From Maniola hyperantus (taxonomy: Eukaryota > Arthropoda > Insecta > Lepidoptera > Nymphalidae), in assembly GCF_902806685.2 (NCBI RefSeq), contig NC_048555.1:2480001-2544000 (forward strand): a stretch of DNA of 64,000 nt. Direction: 5' to 3'. Below the pieces are notes generated by a model. That model had not been told where the DNA came from, ran no database searches, and saw only the letters and a program-made list of their open reading frames with translations. Positions 46,801 through 55,100 of the stretch are shown one piece after another; position 1 is the stretch's first letter; each line of letters opens with the position of its first letter. The position numbers and the translations under genes were made by a program.

Positions 46801-49800
46801 TCCACTCCTTTACCCATTGATCTATCGAGGCTCTTACTATTACACATATAGATGTTAGTCTTTGGGGTCCCAAGGTGACGAATGATGACCTCACACCAGA
46901 AAGCACAGCATTGGAAGACCAACCACTAGGTGGACAGACAACATCAAACAAGTCGCAGAGAGTAGCTGGATTCAGCCAGGACAAGAGTGTAATCTATTAA
47001 AGACTTTGTTTTATACTAGGTAGAGATGATTACTTCAAAAATATTTTCTCTATTTGACTTGGTTACTTACCAAAAGTTTCCAAGGCAAGTCGCAGGTCAG
47101 ACTCCTCCTGCAGTTTCTGGCGACGCAGCTTCTCTGCCAGCTTCTGTTCTGGCGTCAGCTCCTCTTCTTTATCTGCCAATTGCTCCGACTTCTCCCGCTC
47201 TAGACGCTATGAGATAAGGCTTTCATTAATCATGGTTGAGCACCTTAGCAGCAGCAGTGAGCAGCATTGTTAGAGATAGCTTAGCCCCAATACAGATATA
47301 GGCTACTTTTATCCTGGCAAATCAAAGAGTTCTTGAGGATAGTGGTGAGGATGATGATGAAAGAGGATTTGAAAAAGACCAATAGTTGTTTTAGACATAA
47401 GATATAGATACCTTGTATTCTGGAGATGGACATAGTAGCATAGCCTTCTCAGTAGAATTTGCTTTCTGAACTGGCGGTAGTCTCAACATATTCTCATAAG
47501 GGCCACAAGTGGGCCTATATAAAGTACTTAAATTGTCCAAGTAATTTTTTTTGCATGGTTTATAAACAGGCTTATGTTTTTAAAATGGGGTTGCACATTA
47601 TCATTCATTCAATTTTGCTTTATATTTACTAAGTCCAACATACCTAAGATATAAATAAAAACTCTTTTCAATTCAAATATTATCCCGACTAATATTATAA
47701 AGGCGAAAGTTTGTATGTGTGTGTGTGTATGTTTGTTACTCCTTCACGCAAAAACTACTGGACGGATTTGGCTGAAATTTAGAATGGAGATAGACTATAC
47801 CCTGGATTAGCACATAGGCTACTTTTTATCCCGGAAAATTAACGAGTTCCCACGGGATGGGGTCCACGCGGACGAAGTCGCGGGCATATGCGTGGGTTTA
47901 GATTTTAAAAATCCCATGGGAACTCTTTGATTCCCTGGGATAAAAAGTAGCCTATGTCATACTCCAGGTCCTTAACTATACCCATGCATAAAACCATGTT
48001 GATGTGTTGAGATGTGATTGAAGGACAACCCGACAGACAAACACACTTTCACATTATTATAATATGGGTACTGATGATAACAAATATTTCACAAGCAACT
48101 ATAAATTGCTCTACATATATTTCAACACATACCTTACAATATTAAATTTAATTGCAGTATGATAGTGGGAATTGTGAGTCACAATTTGTGACATTGACAA
48201 GTATTTAAATGAATTTAACCAACCTCTTTTTCAGCGATTTTTTCTTGTATTTTCTTTTTTGGCTTAGCCGCCGCCGGGGGAGGGGCTGGGGTGGCCTCCT
48301 TTTTCTCCTCATCTTTTTTTTCTTCCTCCTCGTCCTCCCAACTGTCCTGTAAGATAAGCTGACGTCAACACGTAGTCCGATTGAGGTTATGTCCTTCAAA
48401 CACACTCTATACTAGCGGCACGCTATGATGGCCGGTTTGACACATTACAATAGTGATGTGGAATGTCAATTTATTCTCGAACAAAAAACAATTAAGTTTT
48501 GTTTTTGTACCTGATTAAATAGGTTTAATAAAACAAAAATGTATATGTTTATTTAATTTATTTGAACGAACTGAATATTTGAACGAAAATGAATATACAT
48601 ACTTTATATGCACACAAGAAACATATGAATACAAAAGATACCGAAAAAGGTGCCACAAAAGGCCATAATTAATCAGATTCGTCCATACTACTATTTTCAC
48701 TGTCGTCACTGCTATCATCACATACATTAATAATTATATGTTCGTTTTCTATAATATTATCTATTTTCACATCTCTTTCATAATCTTCCCTTATTAATTT
48801 AACAGTTCTATTCACAACCTTTTCCCAGTCTCCTTTAGTCACATGTTCACAAGCTTCTTCTAATAATTTTAGCATTTTTTTTGTGGTAAATGGGGGTTCT
48901 GTATTGTGTCTTGCAGCATATCCCTTAATTTGAGCCCACACCAACTCAATCGCATTATACTCACAATGGTAAGGCGGTAACCGTATAACTCTGTGCCCAT
49001 GTTCTAATGCTATTTCGTCAATGACGTATCGGATCTTGGTTGGTTTGTTTTCTTTTAAAAGACGTACTAATTCCGCTTTTAACATATTCATGTTTGCATC
49101 TACGCCATTTTTACGAAGCCATGCGACGATATCAGCTTTCTTTTGGGATTGGGCAGGTGGCTTGTCAATTTGCATCGAGTGGTATGGGGCGTTGTCCATA
49201 ATTATAATAGATGGTTCAGGGAGGCTACACAACATTGAGGTAAACCATTCAGTAAACTTTTCTCCATTCATGTCTTCATGATAGTCTCCAGTGGTTTTTG
49301 ACGCAAAAGCCATGAGAGAACCTTCGACAAACCCGTTGATGGTTCCGGCGTGACAAATTATAAGTCGCGATCCTTTTCCTACAGGAACTTTGGAAGTAGA
49401 TGCTGCTGTGTCATCGTTCCAAGAACGGCCTACAGTATGGTTAGCATTAAGCCATGTTTCATCCAAGAACACAACATTTTGCCAATTTTTGATTTCTTTC
49501 ACTTGCCGTAAAAAAGTATACCTTGCCATCGCTATATCAAATCTTTCCATCAATATTTTGCGTTTGTTACATTTTTTGTATCGAAATCCAATGGTCTTCA
49601 AAATCTTCGTTAAAGAACTTTCCCCACCGAAGAATAATCCAGCTTCCTTCAGTGAATGCACCAACTTTTTTCTTGTTGGATACTCCTTCTGTAAATAGTA
49701 GCCGTAAACATGTCTTCGGATAGCATCGGCATCAAAGCTATCGATGCCTACGACTGGTTTTGCTCGTTTTCTCTTTTTTGGTGTGTGAAGTTTATTTTCT

Positions 49801-50828
49801 TCTGTGCCAGTCTCGCCATATTTTTTTTTAGTTATCCGTCTAACAGTTCGTTGTCCAATATTAAGCGCATCAGCTACGCGTTCAACCACTGACGTTATAG
49901 GTAAAATTGGCCCTCCATTTTGAGCTTCACGATCGAAATAGTTACGAAGGCGTATTAGGAACTCACGTGTCTGACTATTTAGAACAGTTCTCTGCGTACG
50001 TTCGGTCATATCGACGAAATCCACAACAAAGGGCTTGAACAGAGTCCAAATTAACGAGCAAGGGTCAACAGTAATGCAGTATCAATATTTGAAATCCAAA
50101 GCCAGGTCAAAACTATATCACAATCGCATTGCACTGACAGTTTATACTTTTCGAAGCAACGTCAATTCGAAACTGCTTTGTTTTGCATTGAGCATTGACG
50201 CGAGTTTGCCGGAGGTAGTAGTTGTGCTAGCCAGCGATCCTATGTGACGATCGTATTAGATTCCATTTTTAAAATTTATTGATATTTTTTTGCGATTTCA
50301 GAGGTTTGTCCACATAGTGAAAATTGTTCATATTCACAAGTACATTCACCCCTTAAATGGTGCAAACTGATTTTTCTACACTTGTATACATTTAAGAAAT
50401 CAATTTAATAAATAAATTTTGAGTCCTAAACCTAAAACTACATTCGATAAAATTTATGAATCTCTGCACATCACTATCGTCAATAAAGTAATACAATTAT
50501 TTCCTTCAAAGTCGTTATCAATTAATACGGAACTTCATGAGCGGACAAACGTCAAACCGGCCATCATAGCGTGCCGCTAGTTTAATCAATATGTCGTTGC
50601 AACTATCAATTCTAGAGCGATTTCAAGTATTTGGCAGATGCTTCGGTTACTAACCTTGACGGTCTCTTCTTCGTCCTCACCCTCCCATCTGTGGGCCGAC
50701 GTCAACGTGGTCGGGAGTTTCGGTTCGAAATTCTCTGCATCTGCGAAAATACATACGTAATGCGTCACATCTGGAGCTCACTAGAAAATTTATCATACGA
50801 AATGATACGCACCCCACGACACGTCCAT
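43801..50828 (-). CDS. eIF3j: Eukaryotic translation initiation factor 3 subunit j
   Basis: eIF3j is a loosely bound subunit of eIF3 that acts at the 40S ribosome in start-site selection and recycling (family knowledge). Seven - strand exons join in phase with GT-AG introns: 50813-50828, 50655-50740, 48224-48346, 47071-47206, 46234-46401, 45144-45283 and 43801-43863, for 243 aa. Family marks are HRWEGEDEEE (22-31), the acidic DSWEDEEEE (35-43), LTPEQKLAEKL (92-102), QKLQEESDL, NPTTKEEFTEFV, a Lys-rich segment KGKKPTKGKGKAKLKVEGD and the acidic end YDDDFDDFI. The fly and human proteins are of similar length. The usual last residue is Met; here it is Ile. The start ATG has A at -3 and lies in a 16-nt first coding exon. 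A possible ATTAAA signal lies at 43491-43496. Intron 2 contains a complete DNA transposon and introns 3-6 contain Helitrons, SINEs and LINE ends. The assignment is firm; the first exon is the least certain part. Confidence 0.94.
43912..44087 (-). mobile_element. SINE family B, partial, in eIF3j last intron
   Basis: It contains CGGGTCTCCTCTCAGAGTGA, CACGCTGGCCATGTGCGGAT and TTCACCGTTAAAGCAAGTGA. The tRNA part is missing. Confidence 0.6.
44397..45008 (+). repeat. Repeat family R4 with a MITE inside
   Basis: It runs from AAACCGGCCAAGTGCGAGTC to GAGGTACGGAACCCTAAAAA. Compared with 32567-33000 it carries an extra palindromic block at about 44818-44974. It also has a small palindromic addition near 44768-44800. 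Confidence 0.65.
44818..44974. mobile_element. MITE nested in repeat R4
   Basis: The termini GGCGGTTACGCACTCATCCG and CAGTGCGAAATCGCC are imperfectly inverted, with a second CATCCG/CGGATG pair inside. It interrupts the conserved CCTATAAGGGTTCC sequence of the host repeat. Confidence 0.5.
45455..45860 (-). mobile_element. Two (ATTCT)n LINE 3' ends in tandem
   Basis: Bases 45455-45735 and 45735-45860 each begin with the AGAAT-type tail, then TTTTATTCAAGTAAACTTTT, then AATCGTCAACTAGTTTAATT. They are - strand and lie in eIF3j intron 5. Confidence 0.55.
46430..46640 (+). mobile_element. Helitron-like element, type B, in eIF3j intron 4
   Basis: It starts TCTAAATATATAAAAGGATT and ends CATAAGCTAG. 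The 3' hairpin is intact. Confidence 0.75.
46660..46990. mobile_element. SINE family C and RTE scrap in eIF3j intron 4
   Basis: Bases 46660-46830 are a reversed family C SINE (complement of GGTTCAAACCCCACCCG near 46765-46780). Bases 46850-46990 are a + strand RTE scrap (CACTAGGTGGACAGACAACA, then GTAGCTGGATTCAGCC). Confidence 0.6.
47681..48070. mobile_element. Two Helitrons joined 3' to 3' in eIF3j intron 3
   Basis: A forward type A copy (47681 to about 47892) runs to the hairpin and CGGGCATATGCGTGG. It is directly joined to a reversed copy (about 47893-48070) starting in the GATTTTAAAAATCCCATGGG block. Neither has a CTAG at the junction. Confidence 0.6.
48415..50577 (-). mobile_element. Complete IS630/Tc1/mariner-type transposon in eIF3j intron 2
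   Basis: The left TIR (48415-48441) and right TIR (50551-50577) are perfect 27-bp inverted repeats starting GCGGCACGCTATGATGGCCG. TA flanks both ends (48413-48414, 50578-50579), the signature target of this superfamily. A single open transposase gene lies inside. The element is 2163 bp, on the same strand as eIF3j. Without it the intron would be about 145 bp. Confidence 0.95.
48669..50024 (-). CDS. DDE transposase, IS630/Tc1/mariner superfamily (451 aa)
   Basis: The enzyme would cut and join the ends of its transposon at TA sites. The N-terminus holds a helix-turn-helix-like region (about 42-66, VVERVADALNIGQRTVRRI) and a basic stretch (KKRKRAKP, 83-90) that could be a nuclear signal. Catalytic residues seen are D188 in VFLDETWLN, D277 in IIIMDNAPYH and E360 in YNAIELVWAQIK. 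The last aligns with the NPIE.LW motif of Tc1. There are 82 residues between D277 and E360, far more than the 34-41 usual in animal Tc1/mariner groups. The extra part (about 290-340) is helical and Lys-rich. The C-terminus is Asp/Ser-rich. There is no stop or frameshift, so it may be active. The ATG at 50024 leaves about 550 bp of 5' leader; an internal Met at residue 6 is an alternative start. Confidence 0.93.
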   Translation of the reverse strand: MDFVDMTERTQRTVLNSQTREFLIRLRNYFDREAQNGGPILPITSVVERVADALNIGQRTVRRITKKKYGETGTEENKLHTPKKRKRAKPVVGIDSFDADAIRRHVYGYYLQKEYPTRKKLVHSLKEAGLFFGGESSLTKILKTIGFRYKKCNKRKILMERFDIAMARYTFLRQVKEIKNWQNVVFLDETWLNANHTVGRSWNDDTAASTSKVPVGKGSRLIICHAGTINGFVEGSLMAFASKTTGDYHEDMNGEKFTEWFTSMLCSLPEPSIIIMDNAPYHSMQIDKPPAQSQKKADIVAWLRKNGVDANMNMLKAELVRLLKENKPTKIRYVIDEIALEHGHRVIRLPPYHCEYNAIELVWAQIKGYAARHNTEPPFTTKKMLKLLEEACEHVTKGDWEKVVNRTVKLIREDYERDVKIDNIIENEHIIINVCDDSSDDSENSSMDESD

Positions 50829-52182
50829 GATTGCGGACGTCTATAGCACCGATCTAATTTTGCTTACTTTTCACGTGAAAGACAAAACCAGACAAGACGG
50901 ACAACTTGCAGGTTTTTCAACACAAGATGTCTCCCGAATCGACAATTTTTCCTAACAATAACAATTATCAGACGAACTTTGTCAAACGATCGAGACTTTT
51001 CTGCATTGAACACGACCGAGTTGGAAAAAGATAAACAAGTGACATAATTTCAATAAATTTTCAACGGAGTTACAATCAGAATTTGTTACGCAAAAATATG
51101 ACTCCATCGCAAACGATAAATTCCGAATCACTAATAATTTCAATATGGCCGCTAGACAGTTTGACTTTGTTGCAATGTTGCCAGGGCGCTTAACATAAAA
51201 TCATGGATGTAGGAAATAACGAAGTAGGTACTTTCTGATTCCATGCATAAAAATTAAATACCTATTGAAAAGAGTGATTTTTCCTTAGATGAATGATTGA
51301 TTTTTCCCATCTATTTTCTAATGCAGTAAGTACTAAACTGTGGTACTACTATTTAGATGATAGACACGTTGTCCACAGAGGTGACGGGTAACTTTAGAAA
51401 CGTCTCGTAGACGCGACATTTAATTAAAAAGTCTTTACCTACAGTGCAAAAAGACCACCACACTAATATTATGAAATTGTGGAAGTGTGTCTGTTTGTTT
51501 GTCCATCTTTTACTGAACCATCCGTTTAACTTAACAGATTTGACGGTAGCTTGCACTCCGCAGACTCTACTTTTTATTCGGGAAAATCGAAATTTTTCCA
51601 TGGGATTTAAAAAAGCCTATCCGTTTGATTGATTTAGATATTGTATTTAGTGCAGACATAGTTTGCATCCCGGGGAGGGATACCTATTACCTATAACCTA
51701 CTGCTACTTTTTATCCCGGAAAATCAAAAAGTAAGTATTCCATAGAATTTAAAAACTTTTAACATCTAATTTTTTAATTTAGATTGATTATTTACCTATT
51801 AATTATTGTTAATTATTAAACGAACAGAGATACTTAATAAGTAGGTAGGTATTGTTATTTTGGATAGGAGGAATACTATTAGGTACCTACCTGTCCATTT
51901 GTCTGTCTGTCAGCAGGCTGTACCTATCTCATGAACCGTAACAGGTAGAAAATTGAAATTTTTATAGAGTGTATTTTCCATTGCCGCTTTGTTTGTAGAG
52001 TACAAACAAAGTTAGTTTTGCGGTTCGTTAACAAAACTGATTCTTACCGTTTTACTTCTTCTGTAGTAGGCACGGATAACGGAGCCCTTCGGCAAGCGAG
52101 TCTGACTCGCGCCTGGTCGGTTTTTTAGCTTGGCCATAGTGATTTTACCTTAAAACAATTTAATACTCACGTTATCTAAAAG
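50829..52182. promoter_or_regulatory. Shared intergenic region between divergent genes
   Basis: It separates the eIF3j start (- strand) from the TXNDC6-like start (+ strand) by about 1.35 kb. The eIF3j-proximal 380 bases are free of recognised repeats and probably hold its 5' leader and promoter. The distal part holds Helitron type A scraps (51462-51780) and a reversed R4 repeat (51883-52130). No TATA box could be assigned. Confidence 0.4.
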
Positions 52183-55100
52183 ATGTACCTAATGGCTAAA
52201 AAGAAAATAGAAGTATTCGTAGATATTAAAAATGAACAGCAGTTTGAGTGCGTGCTCAATCACAACCAAGACAGGCTGATTTGTAAGCAACTCGTATAGA
52301 TCCCTTCTATAATAGGTATTAATGGAGTAATATTATGTAGGTACACTTACTTACCTACTGTTTCCTCAGGCGCAAATATATACAACTCCTTTGCCGGACC
52401 GTGTACAGCTCTTGATTACCTTTTTGTGAGGATAAAACTTGATTGGAGCGATGGGAACATTGTGCTGTTAAGGGTAAAGATACCTTTTTATTTTAACCTG
52501 GTTTTACTTCACCTATCTACTAGGTACCAAATGTACTCTGTGCTAGGTACTGTACTTTTTTTTTTAATTTTTCTGTGGAGATTGGCCGTTGTTGCCGAAA
52601 TTCGGTCGAGAGGACTAGGAGGAGGCTAACTAGATTAATCATAAGAGCTACAAGTTAGCCTTCATGATATAAAGTAGATATTTTGAATTCTCGTGCTCGT
52701 GAGGCGTGCTCGGTTCGCCTAGCGTCTTGGAATCGTCCAAGCCTAGCGTAGACCCACCCTAACGAAAAATTTTTGTTCTAGGTGTTAATTGATGAAATTT
52801 ACTCATTGAGCCGTTTCCACAACCGAAGTGAACCCGTATTTCTGTTTATTATGGTAAAAATATGCACTAAACTAACTTATGAGTATAACTAAGTATCTTT
52901 AGTATAAGTGCCTATCTATCGGTAAAAAAAAAACAAAATCGGATCATGTTTCCGGAGATTGCCCCACCGAGGCCCCTAGGCCTAGATCATCATCTAATAG
53001 TTGTAAGTACCTCAATAGGTATTCACTTTTATGCTGGCTAGGTACAATAAAATATTAGCCTAGCGATTGGTAAAGTACCTCTTTCTAGTATAAAAAAATG
53101 TCTTGTGTAGGTAAGTATGTGTTGTCTATTTTCGTCCACTTTTGTTCACTATTTTCGTTCACTTTGTGGGACTAACTATACATAAGATCAATCATAATTA
53201 TAATAATACTTTCAAGCTTTTAAAAAATAGCTTTTTGGTTTCAGAATCGGAAAATAACTCGAATTTTCCGCGGAGTCGACAATATGGGATTCGCGCAGGC
53301 AGCGAAATACGAAATCGATTGTTTCAAGCAACTCAAAGAAGGTTCTCCGGTTGATAGAATAACCTACGATTTAGATGAGGCATCACCTGAAGAACTCGTT
53401 TGTTAAAAAATATTTATTTCGTAGATAATAGTTGACCTCCGGCTTCGCATGGTTTCGGTAAAAGTTTTTTTTTTTTACCGAGATTAACACGGATAGACAT
53501 AAGTAAGTAGATCTATCAATTTCATAAGTTTAGATATTACTTAATCTAAAATTCGAAATGCAATTTTGAAACTAATTTCAAAGGAATGGTACAAAGAACG
53601 ATTATTCGAGAAACAGCAAGAAGAAGCAAGAGCAGAGACGCGTAGAATGGAACGTCAAGCGGCACGGAAGCGACATAGATCAGAAATCATGATACCGCAC
53701 TTACAGCATCTAAACTTCGTGTTGTATTGGCCTCACGCGATGCATGCTCATCCTGAACTGTATGAGAGATGGAACGTAAACAGTTAAGTGTTTAGAATAG
53801 TGCCGAGTAGACAAGGAACTAGGTAGCTAGAGCAGAGGGGCGTAGAATGAAACGTCAAGCAGCACGGAGGCGACATAGCTAGCCTTAGTATTAATACTGC
53901 ATTTGCAACAGCTAAATTTCGTGTTATATTGGTCTCATACGATGCATGGTCATTCTGAACAGTATGAGATATGGGACGTGAACAGTTAAGTATTTAGAAT
54001 AGTGTAGATAATAGTGTAGTGCTCCTGAGAGCGTATACTGCGCCCTCTGCTCGGGACATTCAGAGGGACGCGTGGACAACACCCCTTCTCTGCCAGGCAA
54101 TTAGCCATGGCTGACAATATCCCATGAAGAGAAATTGTTAACCATGTTACCAGGGTACACCGGCCCAAGTGCTGCTCTTCCCCCGGAAGGGATCCGCAAG
54201 ACTCGAACACACGGGGAGGATACCTGGCTGGTACCCCTACTCATTCGACCCTGCTCTAACTTCGTAGTGGATAAAAAGAAATGTGTTGTAGATATAATCA
54301 TGGTGGGTCGCGAAGACATCCAGCTGACAAAGGAAACGGTGTTCGATGTCCTGTACGCCGGCGACGCGGAACTCAACGAGGCTTCCCTCCATATGCTGCT
54401 GTCTGCGCCGGCATTAGCTATATGCTTCCGATTGCTCGATACAGAGAAGCACTTTGTTTGTTAGTATACCCTTCTTAAAAGCGTAAAAAAAACTGTGATA
54501 GCCAAGTGCTTCTAGGACGTCCGCCTTGTAATCGGTTGCGGGTTCGATCGCACGCACCTCTAACTTTATGTGCGTTATAAGTTATTAAAAGTTTTGTAGT
54601 ATTGCATGCCACAAAGTGGCAAACTGTTAGGACTATTAAAACTTAGTATAGCGCCTGAACATGTACACAGTTATCGCAATAAGATTTATTCTTGTTCTTA
54701 AAAATGTCACTTGCTTTAACGGTGACGGAAAACATCGCGAGGAAACCTGTATACCACCTGAAGTCTACCAATCCGCATATAACCAGCGTGGTAGACTATG
54801 GCCAAACCCTTCTCACTTTGAGAGGAGACCGCGGTGCTTTGTAGTGAGCTTGCGATGGGTAGAGATTATGTGACTGCTGTCAGTGGGAGAGGTTGTTAAG
54901 CTAAATTGTACCCATTTTAGCTCTAGTACGGAGAATCCTATACGAAGAGGTGGCACCAATAGATGAATCTCATGCGTTGAAGACTGCTTTTGACGCATAC
55001 AAATCATACAGCCTTTCTAGAGACGAAATTCTGAAGAAACGTAGAGAAGATCGCTTAAGAAAGAAGGTTAACTTTTTTATATTGCTCTCTTTTTTTAAGA

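Noticed and set aside
49021..49892. + strand frames within the transposon
   Set aside because: They are antisense to a well-conserved transposase with all catalytic residues.
50586..50768. eIF3j start at an upstream Met (MTHYVCIF...)
   Set aside because: That frame reads through an intron. A TTTTCGCAG acceptor precedes the conserved DAENFEPKL, and a phase-matched first exon (MDVSW) exists at 50813-50828.
54135..54464. Single 109-codon gene
   Set aside because: The first third belongs to a repeat fragment also found near 31500. Only 54268-54459 is a credible exon.
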